In this document: positions 54,618-62,646 of the stretch, in pieces
Position numbering within the stretch: position 1 is the stretch's first letter
Layout of the letters: every line of letters starts with the position of its first letter
NCBI RefSeq assembly: GCF_002150735.1
Contig: NZ_MUKA01000021.1
Span: 16,012-80,011, forward strand
Length of the DNA stretch: 64,000 nucleotides
Reading direction: 5' to 3'
Source: Streptomyces africanus
GTDB taxonomy: Bacteria > Actinomycetota > Actinomycetes > Streptomycetales > Streptomycetaceae
The notes under the pieces: model-generated
The model's input: the letters and a program-made list of their open reading frames with translations, nothing else
Databases searched by the model: none
Told to the model about the DNA's origin: nothing
Made by a program: the position numbers and the translations under genes

Positions 54618-55687
54618 GCGCTCTTGAACTTTCCGCGCCACACCAGAGCCGCGAAGAACGGGGCGCCCAGCAGAGCGACGACGACACCCGCGTCCAGCTC
54701 GCCCGGCCGCACCACCAGTCGCCCCACGATGTCGCAGACCAGCAGGACGACGGCGCCGAGCAGTCCCGCGTACGGCACCAGCCAGCGGTAGTCGGGTCCG
54801 GTCAGATACCGGGCCACGTGGGCCACCATGAGCCCGAGGAACGCGATGGGCCCGCACGCGGCCGTCGCGGCGCCCGCCAGCAGGGTGATGGCGATGATGC
54901 CGATGGTCCGGCTCAGCGCGATGTTCACGCCGAGCCCGCGCGCCACGTCGTCACCCAGGTTGAGCAGGTTGACGGCGGGCAGTGTGACCAGGGCCAGCAC
55001 CAGTCCGGCCGCGATGAAGCCGGTCACCGGCCAGATGACGCCGAATCCGACGCCGGCGACCGAGCCGGCGTTCCAGAACCGCAGCGCGTTCAGCGACTTC
55101 TGGTCCGACAACGCGATCGCGGTGGTCATCGCCGCGAGGAACACCGTGACTCCCTGCCCGGCCAGGGCGAGCGTCAGCGGGTTCCCGGCGCCCCGTCCGA
55201 TGCTCGCCAGCCCGAACACCACGACCCCGGCGACCGCCGCCCCGAGGAACGCGAACCAGATGTACTGGAACGGGTCGGAGAGCCCGAACACGGCGATCAC
55301 CGTCACCACCGCGAACGAGGCACCGGAGTTCACGCCCAGCAGGCCGGTGTCGGCGATCGGGTTGCGCGTGTACCCCTGGATCAGCGCGCCGCCGACCCCG
55401 AGGGCGACGCCCGCCACGATCGCGAGCACCGTCCGGGGCACCCGCACGGTCTCCACGATGAGCCGGATCTCGGTGAGCCGCTGGTCGGACTCCGGTGCCG
55501 CGAACAGCCCGTGCCACACCTCGCCGGGGCTCAACGCGCGCGCCCCGACGGCCAACGACACCGCCCCGGCGGCCACGAGGGTCAGCACCAGCACGCCCAG
55601 GCCCACAACGCGCCGCCGACGGCCCGGAGTTGTGGCCTTGGACGCGGGGCGCTCCACTGCGATCGTGCCCATGTCGACGTACGTCAT
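54614..55687 (-). CDS. cchC: Ferri-siderophore ABC importer permease
   Basis: Predicted 357-residue FecCD permease, partner of cchD. The first ~25 residues are cytosolic and basic. TM1 (VVGLGVLVLTLVAAGAVSLAVG) follows, then RVPRTVLAIVAGVALGVGGALIQGYTRNPIADTGLLGVNSGAS and the ATPase-contact segment GPIAFLGLMVAHVARYL near residue 280. The start is uncertain: ATG 55687 or ATG 55672, neither with ideal ribosome-site spacing. It lies 39 bases after cchB and overlaps cchD. Confidence 0.92.
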   Translation of the reverse strand: MTYVDMGTIAVERPASKATTPGRRRRVVGLGVLVLTLVAAGAVSLAVGARALSPGEVWHGLFAAPESDQRLTEIRLIVETVRVPRTVLAIVAGVALGVGGALIQGYTRNPIADTGLLGVNSGASFAVVTVIAVFGLSDPFQYIWFAFLGAAVAGVVVFGLASIGRGAGNPLTLALAGQGVTVFLAAMTTAIALSDQKSLNALRFWNAGSVAGVGFGVIWPVTGFIAAGLVLALVTLPAVNLLNLGDDVARGLGVNIALSRTIGIIAITLLAGAATAACGPIAFLGLMVAHVARYLTGPDYRWLVPYAGLLGAVVLLVCDIVGRLVVRPGELDAGVVVALLGAPFFAALVWRGKFKSA

Positions 55688-55726
55688 CCCTTTGATCTGC
55701 GCTGTCGTGCCTGCCGGGTGGGTGGA

Positions 55727-57082
55727 CTAACGCGCCGCGCTGCCCGTTCCGTCCGCGACCGTGCGGGCCGCGTCGGAAGCGGACTTGCGGCCCCGGTCGA
55801 GGAGCGAGTCGAGGATGTCGCCGACCCTGACGGCGGTGTTGGACAGCAGGGACGAGGTGATGCCGTGCGTGTGCTCGGTGCCGCCCTGGAGGTAGATGCC
55901 GCAGTGCAGCTCCGGCTCCGTCGCGATGCGGTAGTCGCGCTCGACACGGACGCGGCCCTCGGCGTCCCTCAGGCAGCGGTCGGCCACCTCGCCGAGCAGC
56001 CCGACGGGGTCGGCGGGGCTGTAGCCGGTGGCGAACACCACGACGTCGGCGTCCAGGAGGGTCTCCTCGCCGGTGACGAGGGACGTGACGGCGGCCGTGA
56101 CCTTGTCCGGCGTCTGAGTGACACCGGTGAGCCGGGAGACGTTGAGGAAGCGCAGGCGCTCGGTGCCGAGGACCTTCTCCCGGTACATCTGCCGGTACAG
56201 GTCGTCGATCAGGTCGATGTCCACCACGGAGTAGTTGGTGTTGCCGTGGTAGTCCATCAGCCGGCGTTTGACGTCCTTCGGCGCCGCGAAGAACGCGTCG
56301 ACGGCCTCGGGGTCGAAGATCCGGTTGGCGAAGGCGCTGTCGTCTGCGGGGCTGTAGCCATAGCGGGAGAAGACGGCGCAGACCTCGGCCTCGGGGAAAC
56401 GCCGGTGCAGGTAGGCGACGTTCTCGGCGGCGCTCTGCCCGGCGCCCACGACGACGAACCGGGACGGCGAGGCGCCCTCCAACGCGTCGACCCTGCCCAG
56501 CAGTTCGGAGTTGTGCCAGACGCGGTCGCCGCGCTCCACGCCCTCCGGCATGAGGGGGCGCAGGCCGGTGCCGAGGACGAGGTTGCGGGCCCGGTGGACC
56601 TCCAGGCCCTCCCCCGACCGGACCGTCACATCCAGGTACTCCACCGCGCCGTCGCGCACGACGGGCATGACGCCGACGACCTCGTGGCCGTAGGAGACCA
56701 TGTCGTCGACCTGGCCCGCGGCCCACTCGAAGTAGTCGTGGAACTCCACCCGCAGCGGGAAGAGGTTCTTGTGATTGATGAAGTCGATCAGCCGTCCCTT
56801 GCTCTTGAGGTAGCACAGGAAGCTGTACTCGCTGGCCGGGTTCCGGAGCGTCACCAGGTCCTTGAGGAAGGACACCTGCATGGTGGCGTCGTCGATGAGC
56901 ATGCCCCGGTGCCAGCCGAAGCGCGGCTGCTGCTCGAAGAAGTGAGCGGAGACCGCCTCTCCCCCGCCGGCGCGCGCGTTGTGCTCGCTGAGCGCGATCG
57001 CCATGGCCACATTGGACGGCCCGAAGCCGATGCCAATGAGGTCGTGGATCAAAGGGGCGTCGCCAGGACGAGCCTGTGCCAT
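55727..57082 (-). CDS. cchB: L-ornithine N5-monooxygenase
   Basis: Predicted 451-residue flavin-dependent N-hydroxylase of the SidA/PvdA family. It makes N5-hydroxyornithine, the building block for both hydroxamate residues. The FAD site GIGFGPSN is near residue 16, the substrate-loop WHRGMLIDDATMQVSFLKDLVTLRNPASEYSF block near 57-88, the NADPH site VVGAGQSAAE near 200 and the FATGY motif near 355. ATG 57082 has GGGAG a few bases upstream. It is the first gene of the minus-strand cch transcript and has an iron box in front. Confidence 0.95.
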   Translation of the reverse strand: MAQARPGDAPLIHDLIGIGFGPSNVAMAIALSEHNARAGGGEAVSAHFFEQQPRFGWHRGMLIDDATMQVSFLKDLVTLRNPASEYSFLCYLKSKGRLIDFINHKNLFPLRVEFHDYFEWAAGQVDDMVSYGHEVVGVMPVVRDGAVEYLDVTVRSGEGLEVHRARNLVLGTGLRPLMPEGVERGDRVWHNSELLGRVDALEGASPSRFVVVGAGQSAAENVAYLHRRFPEAEVCAVFSRYGYSPADDSAFANRIFDPEAVDAFFAAPKDVKRRLMDYHGNTNYSVVDIDLIDDLYRQMYREKVLGTERLRFLNVSRLTGVTQTPDKVTAAVTSLVTGEETLLDADVVVFATGYSPADPVGLLGEVADRCLRDAEGRVRVERDYRIATEPELHCGIYLQGGTEHTHGITSSLLSNTAVRVGDILDSLLDRGRKSASDAARTVADGTGSAAR

Positions 57083-57133
57083 GTCACTCCCATCGTACGA
57101 AGTCGGGCAGCCGAAAGAGGCACCACCCAAAAC

Positions 57134-57152
57134 TTAGGTAAGGCTAAGCTCA
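57134..57152. promoter_or_regulatory. Iron box upstream of cchB
   Basis: TTAGGTAAGGCTAAGCTCA agrees with the iron-box consensus in the left half and centre. It lies 51 bases before the cchB start and would repress the long minus-strand cch transcript. Confidence 0.8.
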
Positions 57153-57236
57153 TCCCATAGGGCTGTCCATAGACAAAACGGACTCGCACGCAGGGCGCGA
57201 TCGTCAACACGCTCGCAAACTGGGCCCGTTGACCAC

Positions 57237-57255
57237 TTAGGTAAGCCTTGCTTTA
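57237..57255. promoter_or_regulatory. Iron box upstream of cchA
   Basis: TTAGGTAAGCCTTGCTTTA resembles the iron box with a good left half. It is 37 bases before the cchA start. Together with the site at 57134 it places both divergent promoters under iron control. Confidence 0.75.
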
Positions 57256-57292
57256 CTGGCCACGGCCATTCCCTGCTTCGAGGAGGAACCCC

Positions 57293-58240
57293 ATGCGGGT
57301 CGTCATGTTCGGTTACCAGACCTGGGGGCACCGCACCCTGCAAGCCCTCCTGGACTCCGAGCACGACGTGGTCCTGGTCGTGACGCACCCCAAGAGCGAA
57401 CACGCCTACGAGAAGATCTGGAGCGACTCGGTCGCCGACCTCGCCGAGGAGAACGGCGTACCGGTCGTGATCCGCAACCGCCCTGACGACGACGAGCTGT
57501 TCGAGCGTCTCAAGGAGGCCGACCCGGACATCATCGTGGCCAACAACTGGCGTACGTGGATTCCGCCGCGCATCTTCGACCTGCCGCGCCACGGCACGCT
57601 GAACGTGCACGACTCACTGCTGCCGAAGTACGCCGGCTTCTCGCCGCTGATCTGGGCGCTGATCAACGGAGAGCCCGAAGTGGGCGTCACCGCGCACATG
57701 ATGAACGACGAACTCGACGCGGGCGACATCGTGCGGCAGGAGGCGGTGGCGGTCGGGCCCACCGACACGGCGACCGACCTGTTCCACAAGACCGTCGACC
57801 TCATCGCCCCGGTCACCATCGGCGCGCTCGGCCTCATCGCCTCCGGGCAGACGGAGTTCACCAAGCAGGACCGCTCCCGGGCCAGCTTCTTCCACAAGCG
57901 GTCGATCGAGGACAGCCGCATCGACTGGACCTGGCCGGCCGAGGACCTGGAGCGGCTGGTCCGCGCCCAGTCCGAGCCGTACCCCAGCGCGTTCACCTTC
58001 CACAAGGGCAGGCGCCTGGAGGTCCTGGCCGCCGTCGTCTCGCAGGGGCGGTACGGCGGCACGCCCGGCCGCATCTTCTACCGCGAGGGCGAGGGCGTGG
58101 TCATCGTCGCCGGAGCCGACGCCCGCACCGGCCGCAACCACGGTCTCGCCCTCACGCGCGTCCGGACCGAGGACGGCCGCGAGCTGCCCGCGGGCGAGTA
58201 CTTCACCGCCATGGGCGGCTACTTGACGAACCAGCCCTGA
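57293..58240 (+). CDS. cchA: N5-hydroxyornithine formyltransferase
   Basis: Predicted 315-residue methionyl-tRNA-formyltransferase-like enzyme that uses N10-formyltetrahydrofolate to formylate N5-hydroxyornithine for modules A1/A4 of the siderophore. The catalytic triad region is clear: IIVANNW near residue 84, NVHDSLLPKYAGFSP near 104-118 (Asn, His) and the Asp in DAGDIV near 143. A C-terminal OB-like domain (~205-315) completes the usual length. ATG 57293 has AGGAGG at 57281; earlier in-frame starts lack one. It diverges from cchB. Confidence 0.95.
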   Translation: MRVVMFGYQTWGHRTLQALLDSEHDVVLVVTHPKSEHAYEKIWSDSVADLAEENGVPVVIRNRPDDDELFERLKEADPDIIVANNWRTWIPPRIFDLPRHGTLNVHDSLLPKYAGFSPLIWALINGEPEVGVTAHMMNDELDAGDIVRQEAVAVGPTDTATDLFHKTVDLIAPVTIGALGLIASGQTEFTKQDRSRASFFHKRSIEDSRIDWTWPAEDLERLVRAQSEPYPSAFTFHKGRRLEVLAAVVSQGRYGGTPGRIFYREGEGVVIVAGADARTGRNHGLALTRVRTEDGRELPAGEYFTAMGGYLTNQP

Positions 58241-58249
58241 GGCCGCTGT

Positions 58250-58284
58250 GAAACTTCTGTGCAACGCGTGGGGCTTTAAGTTTC
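58250..58284 (+). terminator. Inverted repeat after cchA
   Basis: GAAACTT (58250-58256) and AAGTTTC (58278-58284) are perfect complements 21 bases apart, ten bases after the cchA stop. It may act as a terminator or be part of the promoter of the small ORF that follows. Confidence 0.35.
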
Positions 58285-58369
58285 AAGATTCCTCTCGCCC
58301 GGCGGCTGCTGCGACAGTGAGCCCCATGGGGGCAGTACACGATGTCGAGTCGAACCACCGGGACGACAG

Positions 58370-58603
58370 TTGGCCTACCACGACACCTACCACCGGACCG
58401 CCGGCACGCTCCTGAGCCCCGTCCTCGGCTGGGTCCTGGCACTCACCGGGGCCGTGGTGCTCCCCCTGACCGTCGCGACGGCCCTCGAACCGGAACCCGG
58501 GCAGTGGCATGACCAGAGCCCCGGCCTGTACACCGTGCGGATCGCGGAGGACGCGGCGGAGAAGCCGGGCGTCCCGACGCCGAAGACCGACGGCCCACCG
58601 TAG
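58370..58603 (+). CDS. Small predicted membrane protein, unrecognised
   Basis: Predicted 77 residues from a TTG. One membrane segment (LLSPVLGWVLALTGAVVLPLTVATA, ~14-38) is followed by a polar, Pro/Asp/Lys-containing tail. The residue use is coding-like and the frame ends eight bases from the convergent response regulator. The start is weak (TTG, no clear Shine-Dalgarno), so the frame may begin elsewhere or be spurious. Function unknown. Confidence 0.4.
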   Translation: MAYHDTYHRTAGTLLSPVLGWVLALTGAVVLPLTVATALEPEPGQWHDQSPGLYTVRIAEDAAEKPGVPTPKTDGPP

Positions 58604-58611
58604 CCAGGGGA

Positions 58612-59331
58612 TCACGCCCGCCAGGAGTACCGCCGTTCGGGCCGGCCGGCGACGCCGTAGCGCAGGGACACCTCCGCGCTGCCGGTGCCGTGGAAGTACT
58701 CCAGGTAGCGGCGGGCGCTCACCCGGGACACGCCGGTCAACGCGGCGCACTCGGTGGCGGACAGGGTGCCGTCCGCCGCGCGCAGGGCCCGCTCGACGAG
58801 TTCGGCGGTCTCCACACTCATGCCCTTCGGCAGCGCGGGGGCCGGTGCGGGGACGCCCGCTCCGGCCAGCACCCGGTCGATGTCGGCCTGGCCTCGCACC
58901 ACCGCCGTGAGCAGCCGTCCCCGCTGGGCGGCGTAGCGCTCCAGGCGGGGGCGCAGGTCCTCGAAGTCGAAGGGTTTCAGCAGGTAGTCGACGACCCCCT
59001 GCCGGACGGCGCCGCGGACCGTGTCGGCCTCCTGCGCGGCGCTGATGACCATGACGTCGCAGTCGTGGCCGGCGGTGCGCAGCCGGGGGATGACGTCGAG
59101 GCCGAACAGGTCGGGGAGATACAGGTCGAGCAGGACGAGGTCGGGGCGCAGTTCGTCCACGGCCTCGATCGCCTGTGCGCCGGTGTGGGCCACGCCGACG
59201 ACCCGGAACGGCTCGACGCGTTCGACGAACGCGCGGTGGACCCGGGCCACCATGAAGTCGTCGTCGACCACGAGGACGTCGATCGTGCCCGCCTCGGCGC
59301 GCGTTCCGGTCATGTCGCGCGTTGCGGTCAT
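58612..59331 (-). CDS. CitB/DcuR-type response regulator
   Basis: Predicted 239 residues. The receiver domain (~17-135) has the acidic pocket VVDDD, phospho-acceptor Asp in LVLLDLYLPD near residue 73 and the switch Lys in YLLKPF near 122. The C-terminal domain carries a helix-turn-helix (LSATECAALTGVSRVSARRYLEYF, ~190-213) of the type in DpiA/CitB regulators. It overlaps the kinase gene by four bases (ATGA). It should control genes for a carboxylate or similar nutrient, first of all the divergent tctC-like gene. Confidence 0.9.
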   Translation of the reverse strand: MTATRDMTGTRAEAGTIDVLVVDDDFMVARVHRAFVERVEPFRVVGVAHTGAQAIEAVDELRPDLVLLDLYLPDLFGLDVIPRLRTAGHDCDVMVISAAQEADTVRGAVRQGVVDYLLKPFDFEDLRPRLERYAAQRGRLLTAVVRGQADIDRVLAGAGVPAPAPALPKGMSVETAELVERALRAADGTLSATECAALTGVSRVSARRYLEYFHGTGSAEVSLRYGVAGRPERRYSWRA

Positions 59332-60983
59332 GGGGCCGCTCCTTCCGCCACCGCTTCGGGGAGGTGGCTGACGGTCATGCGTGCGGTGAACACGGCACCG
59401 TCGGGGGTGTTGGCCACCGAGATCTCTCCTCCGTGCCGTTCGCAGACCAGCTTGGTCAGGGCCAGTCCGATACCGCGCTCGCCCTCCCGCGCGGCCTTCG
59501 TCGTGAAGCCGTGGGAGAACACCTCGCGGGCCAGTTCGGGAGCCACGCCCGGCCCCGAGTCGCGGACCGCGATCTCCACGCTGGAGGCGTCCTGCCGCAG
59601 CGCCACCTCGACCCAACGCTCCCCGGCGTGCGCGGCGGCGTCGACGGCGTTGTCCACGAGGTTGCCCACGACGGTCGCCACGTCGGCGGCGTCCTCCGGG
59701 GCCAGCCGCTCCAGCGCGGTGTCGTCCGAGATGCGCAGGCTGACCTTCCGTTCGGCCGCGAGGGACGCCTTCGCCATCAGCAGGGCGGCCACCGCGGTGT
59801 CCCGGACGCGGCGGCTGAGGGTGACGTCCAGGGACTGGCGGCGCTGGTTCAACGCGCGGATGTAGCGGACGACTTCGTCCTGCTCGCCGATCTGGATCAG
59901 CCCGGAGATGGTGTGCAGCTGGTTGGCGAACTCGTGCGCCTGCGCCCGCAGCAGCTCCGAGGAGCTGCGGAAGGAGCCGATCTCCCGCTCCAGGCGGGCC
60001 AGTTCGGTGCGGTCGCGCAGGGTGGTGACCGAGCCGAGGAGCCGGCCGTCCTTGGTGACGGTCATCCGGTTCATCACCAGCACCCGGCCGTGGCGGACGA
60101 CGACCTCGTCCCGCTCGCCCGGGGCGGTGCCGGCCAGCACGTCGCGCAGCCGTCCGTCGATGCCCAGGGCGTCCAGGCTCTGGCCGACGCAGTCCTCGGG
60201 CAGGTCGAGCAGGCGGCGGCCCATGTCGTTGACGAGGGTGAGCCGGTGCTGCGGGTCCAGGGCGATGACGCCCTCGGCGATCCCGTACAGCATCGCCTCC
60301 CGGTGCTCGGCGAGCCCCGCGATCTCCCCCGGCTCCAGCCCGAGGGTCTGCCGCTTCACCCGCCGTGCGAGCAGCCAGGAGCCGGCCACGCCGAGCCCGC
60401 TGGCGATGCCCAGGTAGGCGAGCAGATACGAGGAGGCGCCGCTGAGCCGCTGCCAGACGGTCGGGTCGGCCTCGCCGATCATCACCGTGCCGAGGATCCG
60501 GCCGAGGTTCTCCTGCGTCGCCCCGAGGACGGGGACCTGGGCGGCCAGTTCGCGGTTGCCGTCCAGTGTCAGCTGTCCCGCCCAGCCCCGCGCCTGGTCG
60601 GCGCCCGGCTCGGCGGGCAGCCGCTCGCCGACCACCGTGGGGTTCGTGGAGCTGACGATCCGACCGGAGGCGTCGGCCACCGTCACCGAGGTCACCCCGG
60701 ACTGCGCCTGCGTGGCGTGCACCAGCGGGGCGAGCGTCTCCCCGGGCGCGGGACGCACCAGCTGGCTGCGCACCAGGGGGTTGGCGGCCAGTTGTTCGGC
60801 CAGCGCGCTCACCCGGCGTCCCTCGACCCGGTTGAAGGTGGCCTGCGACTGGGCGAGCGAGACCGCGGCGACCGCCAGCAGCACCACCACGACGATGGCG
60901 AGCTGGAGCACCAGCATCTCGCCCGCGAGCGAATGGCGACGAAAGGTGGCGACCACAATGAACTCAATCTTCAATGCCGACAC
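59328..60983 (-). CDS. CitA/DcuS-type sensor histidine kinase
   Basis: Predicted 551 residues. TM1 (LQLAIVVVVLLAVAAVSLA, ~27-45) is followed by an extracytoplasmic PAS-like sensor (~50-175), TM2 (LLAYLGIASGLGVAGSWLL), a cytosolic PAS (~220-310) and the kinase core. The CitA-type His box is LRAQAHEFANQLHTISGL near residue 345; N box NLVDNAVDAA and G boxes DSGPGV and GERGIGLALTK follow. This family senses citrate, C4-dicarboxylates or similar acids. The start is uncertain: GTG 60983 is the longest, and GTG 60956 is also possible. It diverges from a TctC-like gene, a common arrangement for tricarboxylate sensing. Confidence 0.88.
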   Translation of the reverse strand: MSALKIEFIVVATFRRHSLAGEMLVLQLAIVVVVLLAVAAVSLAQSQATFNRVEGRRVSALAEQLAANPLVRSQLVRPAPGETLAPLVHATQAQSGVTSVTVADASGRIVSSTNPTVVGERLPAEPGADQARGWAGQLTLDGNRELAAQVPVLGATQENLGRILGTVMIGEADPTVWQRLSGASSYLLAYLGIASGLGVAGSWLLARRVKRQTLGLEPGEIAGLAEHREAMLYGIAEGVIALDPQHRLTLVNDMGRRLLDLPEDCVGQSLDALGIDGRLRDVLAGTAPGERDEVVVRHGRVLVMNRMTVTKDGRLLGSVTTLRDRTELARLEREIGSFRSSSELLRAQAHEFANQLHTISGLIQIGEQDEVVRYIRALNQRRQSLDVTLSRRVRDTAVAALLMAKASLAAERKVSLRISDDTALERLAPEDAADVATVVGNLVDNAVDAAAHAGERWVEVALRQDASSVEIAVRDSGPGVAPELAREVFSHGFTTKAAREGERGIGLALTKLVCERHGGEISVANTPDGAVFTARMTVSHLPEAVAEGAAP

Positions 60984-61053
60984 AGGTGGGGCGGCTCATG
61001 TGCCGAGTCGCACAATCATGACCCCGGCCAGGGAAAACCGGAAGTGAGGTGTC

Positions 61054-62037
61054 ATGAGACGTCCCGCACGCGCCGTGCTCGGCGCCTGCGCCGCCCTGGT
61101 CCTGCTGGCGGCCGGGGCGTGCGGCGGGTGGCCGGGCGAGGCGCCCGCGCGGGACCTGCGGCTCATGGTGCCCAACACCCCGGGCGGCGGCTACGACACC
61201 ACGGCCCGGACCGCGGCCCGGGTCATGGAGGAGACCGGGATCGCCTCGGACGTCCAGGTGTTCAATCTGCCCGGCGCCGGCGGCACGGTGGGCCTGAAGC
61301 GCCTCGCCGACGAGAGGGGCAACGGCGCTCTCGCCCTCCAGATGGGCCTCGGCGTCGTGGGCGCCGCGCACGCGGCCGGGTCGCGGGTGACCGTCACCGA
61401 CACCACCCCGATCGCCCGCCTCGTCGAGGAGCCCGGCGCGATCGTCGTCCGGAAGGACTCGCCGTACCGGACGATCGGCGCGCTGGTGGACGCCTGGCGC
61501 GCTGATCCCGGGAGCATCAGGGTGGGCGGCGGATCCGCCGCCGGCGGGCCCGACCATCTGCTGCCGATGCGGCTGGCGCAGACCGTCGGCATCGACCCGC
61601 GGAAGGTCGCGTACGTGCCGTACGACGGTGGGGGCGGCGATCTGCTGCCCGCGCTGCTGGAGGGCAGGGTCTCCATCGCCACCAGCGGGTTCGGCGAGTT
61701 CCTCGACCAGATCCGCGCCGGCCGGCTGCGGGTCCTGGCCGTCACCGGTGCGCGGCCGGTCGCTGTCCTGCCGGGTGTCCCGACCCTGACGTCATCGGGG
61801 ATCGACCTGGTCTTCGACAACTGGCGGGGCATCGTGGCCCCGCCCGGCATCAGTGACAGCGACCGGCGGCGCTGGGTCGAGGCGCTGACCGAGCTGCACG
61901 ACTCCCGCCAGTGGCGGGCCGAACTCCGCCGGCACGGCTGGTCGGACGTGTTCGCCACCGGCCGTGCCTTCGAGTCCTATCTGGCCCGGCAGGACGAGCA
62001 GATCGCCGGTCTGGTCCGCCGGCTCGGGCAGCGGTGA
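61054..62037 (+). CDS. TctC-type tricarboxylate-binding lipoprotein
   Basis: Predicted 327-residue Bug/TctC-family solute-binding protein. The signal peptide ends in an AAGAC lipobox. The ligand-pocket segments MVPNTPGGGYDTTAR (~38-52) and NLPGAGGTVGLKRLA (~72-86) are family hallmarks. Normally TctC works with the membrane proteins TctA and TctB, but neither is adjacent; the next gene is an unrelated lipoprotein on the other strand. It may therefore serve a distant TctAB, or act as a co-sensor with the divergent CitA-like kinase. The start has GGAAAACCGGAAGTGAGG purines upstream. Confidence 0.88.
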   Translation: MRRPARAVLGACAALVLLAAGACGGWPGEAPARDLRLMVPNTPGGGYDTTARTAARVMEETGIASDVQVFNLPGAGGTVGLKRLADERGNGALALQMGLGVVGAAHAAGSRVTVTDTTPIARLVEEPGAIVVRKDSPYRTIGALVDAWRADPGSIRVGGGSAAGGPDHLLPMRLAQTVGIDPRKVAYVPYDGGGGDLLPALLEGRVSIATSGFGEFLDQIRAGRLRVLAVTGARPVAVLPGVPTLTSSGIDLVFDNWRGIVAPPGISDSDRRRWVEALTELHDSRQWRAELRRHGWSDVFATGRAFESYLARQDEQIAGLVRRLGQR

Positions 62038-62039
62038 GG

Positions 62040-62543
62040 TCAGGAGGCGCTCGCGCTCGGGCCGATGCCCCGCAACTTCCTGACCGTGCCGCCGAGTTCG
62101 GCGCGCAGGGGCTCCAGCATCTCCGGCTTGGCGCTGACCACCCAGCGCATGCCGACGAGGTAGGTGCCCCCGTACACGCGGGCCGCCTCCAGCCAGGTCT
62201 CCTTGAGCTTCTCCTGGGGGAAGGTGGTGATGAGGTAGTCGCCCTTCTCGGTGTGGCAGACGCCCTCGCGCAGTTCGTCCGCCTCGGTGCGGATCTTCAC
62301 CTTGCAGCCGGTCAGGCCGGCGATCACCTCCACCTTCGCCGGCGCGACGACTCCGGCGGCGGGAGCGGCGGGCCCGCTCGGCGCCGCCGTCCTGCCGGCG
62401 GAGGCCGGCTCGTCGTCACCACCTCCGCAGGCGGTGACCAGGGGGAGCATGACCAGCGCGGCGGCCGGCGCGGCGGCGCGCAGCCGAGGGGCGCGGGACA
62501 GGGGCCGGTGGTGGGATCGTGCGTGCGGTTGCTGCTGGGACAC
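62040..62543 (-). CDS. Predicted lipoprotein, unrecognised
   Basis: Predicted 167 residues. The signal peptide (AAAPAAALVMLPLVTAC) ends in a VTAC lipobox. After a Ala/Pro/Gly/Ser linker, a compact domain (~70-160) contains two Cys (LTGCKV, EGVCHTEKGDY) and a GTYLVGMRWVV strand. The GTG at 62543 has GGAGAG seven bases upstream. It converges on the TctC gene with a two-base gap. I do not recognise the family; the Cys pair may form a disulfide outside the cell. Confidence 0.75.
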   Translation of the reverse strand: MSQQQPHARSHHRPLSRAPRLRAAAPAAALVMLPLVTACGGGDDEPASAGRTAAPSGPAAPAAGVVAPAKVEVIAGLTGCKVKIRTEADELREGVCHTEKGDYLITTFPQEKLKETWLEAARVYGGTYLVGMRWVVSAKPEMLEPLRAELGGTVRKLRGIGPSASAS

Positions 62544-62646
62544 GTCGTCTCTCCGGATGCGGACCGTCCCGCCCTCACGGGCGGGCAGGAGTACTCGTCA
62601 GGGGGTACGGACGCGCGCCCGGGGCCGTTCACCGAGGCAGGGCGTG

